Assembly (NCBI GenBank): GCA_018242205.1
Contig: JAFECJ010000011.1
Span: 58,641 to 122,640 of the forward strand
Length of the DNA: 64,000 nucleotides
Origin: Pseudomonadota bacterium
GTDB taxonomy: Bacteria > Pseudomonadota > Alphaproteobacteria > Rhizobiales > Xanthobacteraceae
Reading direction: 5' to 3'
Shown: positions 45,389-56,940 of the stretch, piece after piece
How the letters are laid out: each line of letters begins with the position of its first letter
How positions within the stretch are numbered: the stretch's first letter is position 1
Notes under the pieces: generated by a model
Databases searched by the model: none
Told to the model about the DNA's origin: nothing
What the model saw: only the letters and a program-made list of their open reading frames with translations
Translations under genes and position numbers: made by a program

Positions 45389-46495
45389 TTAGCGGTCGAT
45401 CATGCGGCCGACGAACGGGATCTTGCCGATCCAGGAACTGTCGGTGGCGTATTGCGTCGACGGCACGATGCCCGGCGGCACCGGATGATCGCCGCTCGCC
45501 GGTTCGGGCCGGGCCGAAACTTCGACGGCTTGCGGCAGCGGCGCAGCGTTAGGGGGCGTGGCGGCCGGCGGTGCGGCGCCGGCCGGCGGCGTCACCGACC
45601 AGGCCGGTTGCAGCACCGGTTCGCCGGGCTTCGACGGCACCACCGGCTTGACCGCGGCTTTCGCCGGCTCGGCATTGGCCGGGTCGGCCTTCGCGAGTTC
45701 AGACTTCGATAGTTCAGACTTCGATAGTTCAGACTTGGCGGCTTCGATCTTGGACAGTTCCGCCTTCGCTGGCTCAACCTTGGCCGCCTCGACCTTCATC
45801 GGCTCAGGCTTGACAGGCTCGGCCTTCGCCACCTGCGGGCGCTCGGCCGCTGGTTCCACCAGTGCCTGGCGCACGGCGTCGAGCCATCGCGTATCCGACA
45901 TGCCTTCCGCGCGCGGCTCGACCTTGGCGACGGCGGCCGGCCTGGTCTCGGCGATCGCCGGCCGTAGTTCGGCCTTGGCTTCCTTAGACGTCTCCTTGGA
46001 AATCTCTTTCGCCGCGACCGCTGCCGGCTTGGCCGCGGGTTTCACGGCCGGCTTTTCGGCTGGTCTGGCAGCCGGCGCCGCCTGCGCCACCGTCTTGTCG
46101 GCCGCGAGCAGCGCCTTGAAAGCGGCATGGGCGTCGGGGTCGACCGCGCCGCAGCTCTGCTCGAAGGCTTCGACGTCACGCTTGACCAGCATGCGCCGGG
46201 TGGCGGCGTCGACATTCTTGTCCAGCATCTGCACAATCGAGGCGCGCAGATTGCCGCAGGTGGTCTCCGGCGAGAAATTGGCGCGGTACAGCGAATAGCC
46301 CGAGGCCAGCGCCAGCGGCACGCCGATCAGCGTGCTGATGGCCTGAAAACCCGAGACGAAACGGGTGAAGTGCGAAGCCGGTTTGACGGGATGGTGCGCG
46401 AGCGCCGCCGCATGATGGTCGGTCGCCGCATGAAAAGCCTCGCCGCCACGCCCGACGGCGTGAAATGTGGGCTCGCGCCTTTCCGACAATGTCAC
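45389..46495 (-). CDS. Membrane protein with long Ala/Pro/Lys-rich periplasmic region
   Basis: 368 aa from GTG 46495 (VTLSERREPTFHAVGRGGEA), with GGGGA upstream; TTG 46531 is also in frame and would add 12 residues. One transmembrane segment (about 48-70, FVSGFQAISTLIGVPLALAS). The following folded block has two Cys (TTCGNLRASIVQML; EAFEQSCGAVD). Residues from about 145 on are low-complexity, with repeated KSELSKSELSKSELAK coded by tandem 15-base repeats, then Pro-rich sequence. The C-terminal SWIGKIPFVGRMIDR looks conserved. Function unknown. Confidence 0.7.
   Translation of the reverse strand: MTLSERREPTFHAVGRGGEAFHAATDHHAAALAHHPVKPASHFTRFVSGFQAISTLIGVPLALASGYSLYRANFSPETTCGNLRASIVQMLDKNVDAATRRMLVKRDVEAFEQSCGAVDPDAHAAFKALLAADKTVAQAAPAARPAEKPAVKPAAKPAAVAAKEISKETSKEAKAELRPAIAETRPAAVAKVEPRAEGMSDTRWLDAVRQALVEPAAERPQVAKAEPVKPEPMKVEAAKVEPAKAELSKIEAAKSELSKSELSKSELAKADPANAEPAKAAVKPVVPSKPGEPVLQPAWSVTPPAGAAPPAATPPNAAPLPQAVEVSARPEPASGDHPVPPGIVPSTQYATDSSWIGKIPFVGRMIDR
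45693..45737. repeat. Three tandem 15-bp repeats inside the 45389 gene
   Basis: Units GCGAGTTCAGACTTC, GATAGTTCAGACTTC and GATAGTTCAGACTTG run head to tail and encode Ser-Glu-Leu-x-Lys units in the periplasmic linker. Near-identity of the copies suggests recent slippage, so copy number may vary among strains. Confidence 0.85.
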
Positions 46496-46639
46496 GTCCA
46501 ATTCCCCAAACCGCTCGCCAGAGGCGCCCAAACACCGAATCTTCGCGAGGTTTTTTGGCCGGGATTGCGGCGCAATCGAGGAATTCCCGTCTCCGTGCCG
46601 TTAACAAGGCGCACTATTACAGACTGCCACCAACTGTGA

Positions 46640-47938
46640 TCAGGATCGCCGCAGCACCGCGACAAAGAACCCGTCGGTGCCGGTCGATTTCGGCGTCATC
46701 AGGATGCCCTCCGGGCCGAGCCGCGCCGCCTTGGCAAAGACCGCGGCCGACGTTCCCAGCGCCTTGACCGTCTCACCCGCCGGCTCGGCCGCGAACCCCG
46801 GGTGCCGGGCGAGGAAGCCGCGGACCTGAGCCCCGTTCTCGGCCTCGAGCAGCGAACAGGTGATGTAGGCGATCCGCCCGCCCGGCTTCAGGAACTCGAC
46901 CGCCCGGTCGAGAATGCCGGCCTGTTCCATGAGCCGCTGTTCCAGCGCCCCCGGCCGCATCCGCCATTTGGCATCCGGATTGCGCCGCCAGGCGCCGGTC
47001 CCCGTGCAGGGCGCGTCGATGAGAACGAGGTCCATGCGACCCTTGAGGTCGTCGATCTCGGTGTGGATCGACTTGGGCGTGCGGACCTGCACGTTGCGCG
47101 CCCCGGAACGTGACAGCCGGTCATGAATCGGCGCGAGGCGCCTTTTGTCGTCGTCGGTGGCGAAGAGCTGGCCCTTGTTGGCCATCATCGCCGCCAGCGC
47201 CAAGGTCTTGCCGCCGGCGCCGGCGCAGAGATCGAGCACCTGCTCGCCCGGCGCCGCGCCCGAGAACAGCGCGGCGAGCTGCGAACCTTCGTCCTGCACC
47301 TCGATCAGGCCCTTGATGAAGGCCGGCTCGGCATGGACCGGCGGCGCCTTGGCCTCGGCGCCGAGCATGATGCGCAAGCCCCACGGCGACCACGGCGTCA
47401 CCTCGGGCTTCAGGTCGGCAAGCTGGCCCGCCGCCTTGTCGCGTTCGCCCTTGAGCGTGTTGACGCGCAGATCGAGCGGCGCGCGCGAGGCCAGAGCCGC
47501 GCCCTCCTCGGCCCGCTTGTCACCGAAGCTCTGCGCGAAGGCGCCATCGAGCCACTCCGGATAATCGCCGGCAATGTGCGGCGGCGCATCGTCCAGCGTC
47601 GTGCTGTCGAGCCGCTTGCGTTCGTCGTCGCTCAGCACCGCGGGCGCATATTGCACGCCGCTCGCCAATTTTGCGATCGCTTCGCTCTCCAGCCCGCGTT
47701 CGCGCTTGAGCATGCCGAGCGCGACGGCGCGTGGCGTCTCGGCGTCCATGAGGTAAGCGCTCGAGGCCTTGCGGCGCAGCGCGTCGAACACGAGCCCGCC
47801 AATGGCCGCGCGGTCGCCCGACCCGGCGAAGCGATGCGCCTGGCCCCAGGTCTTGAGCGCGTCGGCGGCCGGCCGGCGGTCGTCGAGGATTGTCGCGAGG
47901 ACTTCGATGGCGGCCTGCAGCCGCGCGGCCGGCGTCAT
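46640..47938 (-). CDS. RsmB/NOP family class I SAM-dependent RNA methyltransferase
   Basis: 432 aa from ATG 47938. N-terminal NusB-like part (residues 1-130), then the RCMT domain: LDLCAGAGGKTLALAAMMAN for SAM, ATDDDKRRLAPI, DAPCTGTGAWRRNPDAKWRM with the motif IV Cys, and AYITCSLLEAENGAQV with the motif VI Cys that is the catalytic nucleophile in these m5C enzymes. RsmB methylates C967 of 16S rRNA; assignment of this member to that site is not proven. Its start overlaps the upstream MAPEG gene stop by 4 bases (ATGA). Confidence 0.9.
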   Translation of the reverse strand: MTPAARLQAAIEVLATILDDRRPAADALKTWGQAHRFAGSGDRAAIGGLVFDALRRKASSAYLMDAETPRAVALGMLKRERGLESEAIAKLASGVQYAPAVLSDDERKRLDSTTLDDAPPHIAGDYPEWLDGAFAQSFGDKRAEEGAALASRAPLDLRVNTLKGERDKAAGQLADLKPEVTPWSPWGLRIMLGAEAKAPPVHAEPAFIKGLIEVQDEGSQLAALFSGAAPGEQVLDLCAGAGGKTLALAAMMANKGQLFATDDDKRRLAPIHDRLSRSGARNVQVRTPKSIHTEIDDLKGRMDLVLIDAPCTGTGAWRRNPDAKWRMRPGALEQRLMEQAGILDRAVEFLKPGGRIAYITCSLLEAENGAQVRGFLARHPGFAAEPAGETVKALGTSAAVFAKAARLGPEGILMTPKSTGTDGFFVAVLRRS

Positions 47939-48360
47939 GGCGTCGCCAGAATGATTTTGACCGCGAAGATGAGCCACATCGCCAGCAGAATGACCATGCC
48001 GGTCGCGAAGGCATAAAACCGGTAGAGCATGAAGTTGCTGGTGGTGTGAATGTAGCAATGGATCAGCCGCGACACGACGAACAGCCACGCCAGCACGACG
48101 AACAGCAGATCGGCCTGCCGCGTGATGATCGCCAGCACCGTGAGGACATAGAACAGCACCGGCAGTTGCAACTGGCTGTGATAGTTGTTCGAAATCTGCT
48201 GCACGCGCGGCGGCCAGTTCAATTGCCCGAGCGCGACATCGCCGACCCTGACGGCCTTGCCTTTGACCGCGGCAACGCGCGACCGCGCCATCCAGATCAG
48301 GACCGCGAGGGTCAAGGTAACCTGAACGAAAACTGGCAGCAAGATCATCTTGATCGTCAT
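47935..48360 (-). CDS. MAPEG family membrane protein
   Basis: 141-aa protein with four hydrophobic segments and the conserved-looking RVQQISNNYHSQLQLPVLFY helix-loop, ending helices 2-3 with WLFVVSRLIHCYIHTTSNFM. The MAPEG fold includes microsomal glutathione transferases and prostaglandin synthases; a bacterial substrate is unknown. Translationally coupled to the methyltransferase gene below it (4-base overlap). Confidence 0.9.
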   Translation of the reverse strand: MTIKMILLPVFVQVTLTLAVLIWMARSRVAAVKGKAVRVGDVALGQLNWPPRVQQISNNYHSQLQLPVLFYVLTVLAIITRQADLLFVVLAWLFVVSRLIHCYIHTTSNFMLYRFYAFATGMVILLAMWLIFAVKIILATP

Positions 48361-48526
48361 AGCCGTCGCTCCCAGGCGGATGGGTTGCCTGCGTTAGGCC
48401 GGGCCGCCCCGGCAGGCAAGCGCCACGGTCGAAAGTGCCCGGCTTATGCCCGGATGCCGGCGGCCGACCGCTCGCTTTCGCACGGTATTAGAGTATACTG
48501 GTCGCCTTCAACCCTTCGAGGCCCCC

Positions 48527-49459
48527 ATGCGCCCGCTATCCCGTTTGATCGTCGCCGGTTTCGGCGTCGGCGCTCTCCTATTGATGTCTGTCGCCGCCGA
48601 GGCGCGCATCGAGCGTTTCCCCGCCGGTTTCCACATCGAACGCATCAAGACCGGCGACGCCACGCTTTATGTCCGCGTCGGCGGCCAAGGCCCGGCGGTC
48701 GTGCTGCTGCATGGTTTCGGCGACACCGGCGACATGTGGGCGCCCGCCGCCAAAGCGCTGTACAAGGATCACACCGTCATTGTGCCCGACCTGCGCGGCA
48801 TGGGTCTGTCGTCACACCCGGCCGGCGGCTACGACAAGAAGACGCAGGGCCAGGACATCGCCAAGGTGATGGACGCGCTCAAGGTCGAGAAGGCCGACCT
48901 CGTCACCCACGACATCGGCAACATGGTCGGTTATGCGTTGGCCGCGCAATATCCGACGCGCATCACCAAATGGGTGGTCATCGACGCGCCGCTGCCCGGC
49001 ATCGGGCCGTGGGACGAGATCCTGAAATCACCCCTGCTCTGGCACTTCAACTTCCGCGGCCCCGACGTCGATCGCCTGGTGAAGGGCCGCGAGCGCATCT
49101 ATCTCGACCGTTTCTATAACGAATTGTCGGCCAATCCGAAGGCGATCGACGAGGCGACGCGCCGGCATTATGCGCGGCTCTACGCCCGCCCCGGCAACAT
49201 GCACTACGCCTTCGAACAGTTCGCGACCTTCAACACCAAGGATCGCGCCGACAACCAGGAATTTGGGAAGACCAAATTGCCGATGCCGGTGCTGGCACTC
49301 GGTGCTGATCATTCCTTCGGCGAGATGCAGGCGACCGTGCTGCGCTTCGTCGCCAGCGACGTGCAAGGCGGCATCATCAAGAATTCCAGCCACTGGATCA
49401 TGGAAGAACAGCCGGCGCAGACAGTGGCGATGATCAAGGCGTTCCTGGAGAAGAAGTGA
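48527..49459 (+). CDS. Secreted or anchored alpha/beta hydrolase (epoxide hydrolase/dehalogenase-like)
   Basis: 310 aa from ATG 48527; the open frame begins earlier at 48446. N-terminal signal or anchor LIVAGFGVGALLLMSVAAEA. Catalytic elements: oxyanion LLHGFGDTGDMW, nucleophile elbow THDIGNMVGYALAAQ with Asp as in haloalkane dehalogenases and epoxide hydrolases, and late His in NSSHWIMEEQPAQ. The dehalogenase second Trp and the epoxide hydrolase Tyr pair could not be placed with confidence. Substrate unknown. Confidence 0.85.
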   Translation: MRPLSRLIVAGFGVGALLLMSVAAEARIERFPAGFHIERIKTGDATLYVRVGGQGPAVVLLHGFGDTGDMWAPAAKALYKDHTVIVPDLRGMGLSSHPAGGYDKKTQGQDIAKVMDALKVEKADLVTHDIGNMVGYALAAQYPTRITKWVVIDAPLPGIGPWDEILKSPLLWHFNFRGPDVDRLVKGRERIYLDRFYNELSANPKAIDEATRRHYARLYARPGNMHYAFEQFATFNTKDRADNQEFGKTKLPMPVLALGADHSFGEMQATVLRFVASDVQGGIIKNSSHWIMEEQPAQTVAMIKAFLEKK

Positions 49460-49472
49460 GCGCGTTCCGGTT

Positions 49473-49496
49473 ATCCCTCCCCTTTCGGGGAGGGAT
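49473..49496. terminator. Hairpin between convergent genes
   Basis: ATCCCTCCCC (49473-49482), loop TTTC, GGGGAGGGAT (49487-49496): perfect 10-bp stem between the hydrolase and aldo/keto reductase stops. There is no T-run; it is of the CCCTCCCC repeat type and may stop either transcript weakly. Confidence 0.5.
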
Positions 49497-49505
49497 GATG
49501 GCGCT

Positions 49506-50375
49506 TCACGCGGCACTGGCAATGCCGTTCAGCGCCGCCATGGCGTCGTCGGGCAAATCGATCTCGGCCGCAGCCAGGTTTTCCTTGAGATGCGCCACCG
49601 ACGACGTGCCGGGGATCAAGAGAATGTTGGGCGAACGGCGCAACAACCACGCCAGCGCCACTTGCATCGGCGTCGCGCCGAGGCCTTTGGCGACATCGTT
49701 CAGCGTCGATGACTGCAGCGGTGTGAAGCCGCCGAGCGGAAAGAACGGCACGTAAGCGACGCCGTCGCGCGCCAGATCGTCGATCAGCGCGTCGTCGTCG
49801 CGGTGGGCGACATTATACTGGTTCTGCACGCAGGCGATTTTCGTGATCTTGTTGCCGTCGGCGACCTGCCGGGCCGTGACGTTGCTCATCCCCATGTCGC
49901 GGATCAGCCCTTTGCGCTGCAGATCGGCGAGCACCGTGAGCGGCGCCTCGAGCGAGCCTTCCTTCGGCCCGTGCACGTCGAGCATCGAGCGCAGGTTGAC
50001 AACGTCGAGCACGTCGACGCCGAGATGGCGCAGGTTGTCATGCACCGCCTGGGTCAATTCAGCCGGCGACATCGCCGGAATCCAGGAGCCGTCGGCGCCG
50101 CGCCGCGCCGAGATCTTGGTGACGATGGTCAGATCGTCCGGATAAGGATGCAGCGCTTCCTTGATGATCTGGTTGGTGACGTGCGGCCCGTAAAAGTCGC
50201 TGGTGTCGATGTGGTTGACGCCACGTGCAACGGCTTCGCGCAGCACCGCGACCGCCGCGGCGCGGTCCTTCGGCGGACCGAACACCCCCGGCCCCGCGAG
50301 CTGCATGGCGCCGTAGCCGAGGCGCTTCACGCTGCGGGCGCCGAGTTTGAAAGTTCCGGATGTGTCGATGGGCAT
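49506..50375 (-). CDS. Aldo/keto reductase
   Basis: 289 aa from ATG 50375 (MPIDTSGTFKLGARSVKRLG); the frame upstream to 50516 is not family-like. AKR barrel: GYGAMQLAGPGVFG, NHIDTSDFYGPHVTN with the catalytic Asp and Tyr, LTIVTKISARRG with the Lys, and MGMSNVTARQV. The C-terminal PGTSSVAHLKENLAAAEIDL binds NADP. Substrate unknown. Confidence 0.92.
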   Translation of the reverse strand: MPIDTSGTFKLGARSVKRLGYGAMQLAGPGVFGPPKDRAAAVAVLREAVARGVNHIDTSDFYGPHVTNQIIKEALHPYPDDLTIVTKISARRGADGSWIPAMSPAELTQAVHDNLRHLGVDVLDVVNLRSMLDVHGPKEGSLEAPLTVLADLQRKGLIRDMGMSNVTARQVADGNKITKIACVQNQYNVAHRDDDALIDDLARDGVAYVPFFPLGGFTPLQSSTLNDVAKGLGATPMQVALAWLLRRSPNILLIPGTSSVAHLKENLAAAEIDLPDDAMAALNGIASAA

Positions 50376-50560
50376 GGGCTCTCTCCTTGACGAGACCCGC
50401 CCGAAATAAGGCCAGAACAACTTTTCGATAAGCCGTACAATCCGAACGGACCGTGCGCAATATCGCACAATGTCCAGAAGCCCATTCCGCATCCCGCAAA
50501 AGAAAACGCCGCACATTCTCAGCGCGGCGTCGCATTCGCTCGAACCACCTAAACCGGCGC

Positions 50561-52369
<1,809 letters not shown>

Positions 52370-53809
52370 ATGCGCCGAGACCGCATCGTCCCGCTGATCA
52401 TCGCGGTCGCTTTGTTCATGGAAAACATGGACTCGACCGTGATCGCGACCTCGTTGCCGGCGATCGCGGCCGATATCGGCACCAACCCGCTGGCGCTGAA
52501 ACTGGCGGTCACCTCCTATCTCCTGTCGCTCGCCGTCTTCATCCCGGCCTCGGGCTGGACCGCCGACCGGTTCGGCGCCCGCACCGTGTTTCGCGCCGCC
52601 ATCGCCGTCTTCATGATCGGCTCGATCGGCTGCGCGCTGTCGTCGACGCTGACCGATTTCGTCTTCGCCCGCATCCTGCAGGGCATGGGCGGCGCCATGA
52701 TGAGCCCGGTCGGCCGCATGGTGCTGGTGCGCACGATCTCCAAGCGCGAGCTGGTCAGCGCCATGGCCTGGGTAACGACACCGGCGCTGATCGGCCCGGT
52801 GATCGGGCCGCCGGTCGGCGGCTTCATCACCACCTACGCCACCTGGCACTGGATATTCCTGATCAATATTCCGATCGGCCTCCTCGGCATCTTTCTGACG
52901 ACGCGCTACATCGAGAACATCCGCGCCGAGAAGCACGAGCCCTTCGACATCGCCGGCATGGTCTATGCCGGCTTCGGCATCGCCGGCCTCGCCTTCGGTC
53001 TGTCGGTCGCTGGCTTGAACTTCCTGCCCTGGACGGTTGTCGCGGCGCTGGTCGTCGGCGGCGCCGCTTTCATCGTCGCCTATCTCGTGCATGCCAAGCG
53101 CACGCCGGTGCCGGCGCTCGATCTGTCGCTGTTTCGGCTGTCGACATTTCGCGCCGCCGTGGTCGGCGGCTTCGTCTTCCGTCTCGGCATCGGCGCGCTG
53201 CCGTTCCTGCTGCCGCTGATGCTGCAGCTCGGCTTCGGCCTGTCGCCGTTCCACTCGGGCCTCATCACCTTCGCCTCGGCAGCCGGCGCCATGGGCATGA
53301 AGGCGGCCGCCTCGAGCCTGCTGCGGCGTTTCGGCTTCCGCAACATCCTGCTGACGAATGCCGGCATCAGCGCCGTGCTGCTCGCGGCCTGCGGCTTGTT
53401 CACGGCGGCGACGCCGGCTCTCATCATGCTCGGCATCCTGCTGGTCGGCGGCTTCTTCCGCTCGCTGCAGTTCACCTCGATCAACACGCTCGCCTACGCC
53501 GAAGTCGAGCACGAGCGCGTGTCGCGCGCGACCTCGCTGGTCGCGGTCGGCCAGCAACTGGCGATGTCGTCCGGCGTCGCCGTCGGCGCGCTGGCGGTCG
53601 ATCTCGTGGCTGCGTGGCATGGTCACGCCACGCTCGTCGCCTCGGATTTCCAGCCGGCCTTCTTCGTCGTGGCGGCGATTTCGCTGCTGTCGGTGCTGTT
53701 TTTCATCCAGTTGCCGCACGACGCCGGCGCCGAGATTTCCGGCCGCGGCCTGCTGGCGCCGAAAGCAACGGCGCCATCGGATCGTTCGCCGCCGGACGCG
53801 AAAAATTGA
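52370..53809 (+). CDS. MFS transporter, DHA2-type drug exporter-like
   Basis: 479 aa, about 14 hydrophobic segments as in the DHA2 (EmrB) group. Motif A GWTADRFGARTVFRAA (55-70) and motif C-like GPVIGPPVGGFITTYATWHW (143-162) are visible; MENMDSTVIATSLPAIAADI at helix 1 is characteristic of EmrB-like proteins. No adjacent EmrA-type adaptor or regulator was seen. Substrate unknown. Confidence 0.9.
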   Translation: MRRDRIVPLIIAVALFMENMDSTVIATSLPAIAADIGTNPLALKLAVTSYLLSLAVFIPASGWTADRFGARTVFRAAIAVFMIGSIGCALSSTLTDFVFARILQGMGGAMMSPVGRMVLVRTISKRELVSAMAWVTTPALIGPVIGPPVGGFITTYATWHWIFLINIPIGLLGIFLTTRYIENIRAEKHEPFDIAGMVYAGFGIAGLAFGLSVAGLNFLPWTVVAALVVGGAAFIVAYLVHAKRTPVPALDLSLFRLSTFRAAVVGGFVFRLGIGALPFLLPLMLQLGFGLSPFHSGLITFASAAGAMGMKAAASSLLRRFGFRNILLTNAGISAVLLAACGLFTAATPALIMLGILLVGGFFRSLQFTSINTLAYAEVEHERVSRATSLVAVGQQLAMSSGVAVGALAVDLVAAWHGHATLVASDFQPAFFVVAAISLLSVLFFIQLPHDAGAEISGRGLLAPKATAPSDRSPPDAKN

Positions 53810-53948
53810 TTCAAATTTTAGATGTTAACCATGAGGGCAAACTTGGTTAACGCGCACGGACCCATGCAATGGACAAGCCATTGTCGCACTGACACATTCG
53901 CAGCCGGGCTATGGTTAATCGGCACGGCAATTGTTCAAGGCACGGGCG

Positions 53949-56240
53949 ATGCGCGAGCGACAGTCAGCGAGGCTTGCTCACGGCGTAATTGGCGCCGCGC
54001 TTGTCCTGTGCGCGATCGCCGCGGCGAGCTTTGACTTCGCCGGCGAGGCGCAGGCGCAAATTCGATTGTTCGGGATCGGCGAGACGCATCAGCGCCCCCG
54101 CCCGCAACAGGCCCGCGTCATCGACACGCGACGGGACACGCGCTCCCGCGACCGCGTCAAACCCGCCCCCGCCGTCGGCAATCCGGTCTCCGATCTGCCC
54201 GACGCCGACGCGCAGGACATTCGCCAGGCGATGCCGAAGGATCTGCCGCCGCGGCCGCGCGGTTCGGACGCGCGTATCTGCGCCACGCAGACCGAGAACC
54301 TCGCTTTCTATCGCGTGCAGTCCTGCGCCAGGATCATCGGCACCGGCAAATTGTCCGGCGAAGCGCTCGGCGTCGCTTACGCGCTGCGCGGGCTCGCTTA
54401 TCTCGACCGCAACGACATTCCCAACGCCATCGGCGACTTCAATCGCGCCGTCGATCTGGCGCCGAACTTCGCGCCGGCCTATCAGAACCGCGGCAACGCC
54501 TGGTATGCGCGCGGCAATTTCGGCCAGGCCATCGCCGATTACGGCAAGGCGATCGAGATCGATCCGAACTCGCCCTCGCCTTACGTCAACCGCGCCGCGG
54601 TGCGCCGCGATCTCGGTTACGACGAAGGCGCGCTGGAGGATTATCAGAAGGCGATCAGCCTGGGCGGCGACAAGGCCAATGCCTATGCCGGCCGCGGCCA
54701 GCTTTATCTCCGGCGCAACGACTTTGCCCGCGCCCTCGCCGATTTCGACCGCGCGGTGCGGCTCGATTCCGACGTCGACAATCTGATGCTGCGCGCGCAG
54801 GCGCGCGAAGGCGGCGGCGACCTCGACGGCGCCATCCGCGACTACGAGGACGCCGCGCGGCGCAACCCCAAGAGCAGCGAGCCGCTGATCGCCGAGGCCG
54901 GCGCCTGGCGCAAGAAGGGCAATCTCGACCGCACCATCGCCGTGCTCGACCGCGCCGTGCCGCTCGACGAGAAGCCGGCGCTGGCGTTGCGCCTGCGCGC
55001 CGAAGCCTGGCGCGCCAAGGGCGACAAGAAGCGCGCTTATGCCGACATCGGCCGCGCGCTGAAAACGCAGTGGACGGTGAACGGCCTGCGGGTGCGCGCC
55101 GAGTTGCGGCTCGACGACGGCGATACCAACGGCGCGCTCAAGGACGTCGAGCAGGTGCTCAAGATCGAGCCCGACAATATTGACGCCATCGCCGTGCGGG
55201 CGCTGGCTTATGCGCGCAGCAAGGACGCCGCCAAGGCGCTGCCCGATCTCGACAAGGTAATCGCCGCCGATGCCAACAACGCGCTCGCCTTGGCGACGCG
55301 CGGGCAGATCTATTACGCCAAGGCCGACACCGACAGGGCGCTCAGCGATTTCAACCGTGCCGTCGTGTTGAAAGCCGGCAATGCCGCCATTTATTCGGCG
55401 CGCGCCGAGATCTATGCCGCCAGAGGCGACACCGACAAGGCGCTGGTCGATCTCGAGCAGGCGATCCGGCTCGATCCGAAGCCGGCGGCGCCTTATCTCG
55501 AACGCGCCAATCTGCGCGCGCACAAGGGCGATGCCGCCGGCGCGCTTGCCGACATCAACGCCGTGATCGCGCGCGAACCGAAGAATTTCCAGGCCTATTA
55601 TCAGCGCGGCGCGCTTCATGCCGCGGCGAAGGACCGCGATGCCGCCATGGCCGACTACCGGAAGGCGCTGGCGCTCAATCCGGCAATGAGCGAAGCCAAG
55701 CAGGCCATCGCTGCGATCGAAGACAATGTCCGCCGCGAGCAGGACGCTGCCGCGCGCGAGGCCGAAGCCAGGCGCCAGGCCGAAGCCGCCGCGCGCGAAA
55801 CCGAGGCGAAGAAGCGCGAGGCCGAGACCGCCAAGCGGGATGCCGCCAAGCCGAAGGTCGCCGTCGTGACGCCGCCCAAGGATCCGCGTCCCGACGAGGA
55901 AGATGTCACGGCTTCGACGGCGAAGCGGCACAAGAACGTCGACGTCGCGCCGGTCAAGAAGAGCGAAAAGAACAAGAGCGAAAAGAAACGCGAAACCTTG
56001 CGCGAGCGCAAATTGCGCGAAGCGGAGGAACGCAGGCAGGAGCGCAAGAATGCGGCGCGCAAACTGGCCGAGCGCAAGCACGCACCGAGCAAGCAGGCCG
56101 AGCGTCATCGTCCGCCGCAGCGCGCCGAGCACTATTATGCGCCGCCGCGCCAACTGACCGACCGCGAGAAGCGCGAACTGTATTTCCGGCAGATGGAAGC
56201 CCGCCGGCGCGGCGCGCGGTTCACGGATATCTGGCAATAA
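53949..56240 (+). CDS. Large TPR-repeat exported protein
   Basis: 763 aa from ATG 53949 (TTG 53931 in frame). Signal peptide GVIGAALVLCAIAAASFDFA. From about residue 130 to 600 there are a dozen or more tetratricopeptide repeats of the form YxNRGNAWYARGNFGQAIAD, often spaced 34 residues. The last 150 residues are charged and Lys/Glu/Arg-rich with low-complexity AREAEARRQAEAAARETEAK. Probably a periplasmic scaffold. Partner unknown. Convergent with rlmE, 6 bases apart. Confidence 0.85.
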   Translation: MRERQSARLAHGVIGAALVLCAIAAASFDFAGEAQAQIRLFGIGETHQRPRPQQARVIDTRRDTRSRDRVKPAPAVGNPVSDLPDADAQDIRQAMPKDLPPRPRGSDARICATQTENLAFYRVQSCARIIGTGKLSGEALGVAYALRGLAYLDRNDIPNAIGDFNRAVDLAPNFAPAYQNRGNAWYARGNFGQAIADYGKAIEIDPNSPSPYVNRAAVRRDLGYDEGALEDYQKAISLGGDKANAYAGRGQLYLRRNDFARALADFDRAVRLDSDVDNLMLRAQAREGGGDLDGAIRDYEDAARRNPKSSEPLIAEAGAWRKKGNLDRTIAVLDRAVPLDEKPALALRLRAEAWRAKGDKKRAYADIGRALKTQWTVNGLRVRAELRLDDGDTNGALKDVEQVLKIEPDNIDAIAVRALAYARSKDAAKALPDLDKVIAADANNALALATRGQIYYAKADTDRALSDFNRAVVLKAGNAAIYSARAEIYAARGDTDKALVDLEQAIRLDPKPAAPYLERANLRAHKGDAAGALADINAVIAREPKNFQAYYQRGALHAAAKDRDAAMADYRKALALNPAMSEAKQAIAAIEDNVRREQDAAAREAEARRQAEAAARETEAKKREAETAKRDAAKPKVAVVTPPKDPRPDEEDVTASTAKRHKNVDVAPVKKSEKNKSEKKRETLRERKLREAEERRQERKNAARKLAERKHAPSKQAERHRPPQRAEHYYAPPRQLTDREKRELYFRQMEARRRGARFTDIWQ

Positions 56241-56246
56241 GCGGTC

Positions 56247-56927
56247 TTACTTGCCGCCCCGAAACCCGGTCGCCAGCAAATAGAGTTCGGCCGAATCCGC
56301 GCGGCTCGCCGGCGGCTTGATGTGCTGCACCTTGGCGAAATCCTTCTTCAGGCTCGCCAGCAGCGTGCCCTCGGTGCCGCCCTGGATCACCTTGGCGAGA
56401 AACGCGCCGCCCGGCGCCAGCACCTCGCGGGCGAATTCGGCGGCCGCCTCGACCAGCGCCACGATCTTGATGTGATCAGTCTTGCGATGGCCGGTGGCGT
56501 TGGCCGCCATGTCGGACAGCACCACGTCGGCCGGACCGCCCAACATCTCCTTGAGCAAATCCGGCGCGCCGGGATCGAGAAAATCGAACACGCGGAAATC
56601 GACGCCGGCGAGCGGCTCGATGTCGAGAAGATCGATGCCGACCACCTTGCCCTGCGGCCCGACGCGCTTGGCCGCGACCTGCGACCAGCCGCCCGGCGCG
56701 GCGCCGAGATCGACCACGCGCGCACCCTTCTTGAGGAAATGCGCCTTGTCGTCGATCTCGATCAGCTTGAAGGCGGCGCGCGAACGCATGCCCTCGCGCT
56801 TGGCGCGCGCCACGTAAGGATCGTTGAGTTGCCGCTCCAGCCACAAGGTGGAGGACAGCGAGCGCTTGCGGGCCGTCTTGACGCGCACTTTGAGGTCGCG
56901 CGCGCCGGTCGAGGGTTTCTTGGTCAT
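56247..56927 (-). CDS. rlmE: 23S rRNA (uridine-2'-O)-methyltransferase RlmE
   Basis: 226 aa from ATG 56927 ([20 protein letters not shown]). RrmJ/FtsJ motifs: SAM site [40 protein letters not shown] with the Asp, and [13 protein letters not shown] with the Lys. The K-D-K-E tetrad is complete with Glu in SAELYLLA. It methylates U2552 in 23S rRNA helix 92. In relatives it directly follows the ppx gene, from which it is here separated by an islet. Confidence 0.95.
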   Translation of the reverse strand: MTKKPSTGARDLKVRVKTARKRSLSSTLWLERQLNDPYVARAKREGMRSRAAFKLIEIDDKAHFLKKGARVVDLGAAPGGWSQVAAKRVGPQGKVVGIDLLDIEPLAGVDFRVFDFLDPGAPDLLKEMLGGPADVVLSDMAANATGHRKTDHIKIVALVEAAAEFAREVLAPGGAFLAKVIQGGTEGTLLASLKKDFAKVQHIKPPASRADSAELYLLATGFRGGK

Positions 56928-56940
56928 GTACAATCCAATC

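Noticed and set aside
54330..55740. Regularly spaced similar blocks resembling an array
   Set aside because: They are coding repeats of TPR units, about 34 codons, diverged in sequence, not CRISPR repeats with unique spacers.
53964..56237. Minus-strand frame of 757 codons opposite the TPR gene
   Set aside because: Repetitive composition of the TPR gene keeps the reverse frame open; no protein signature.
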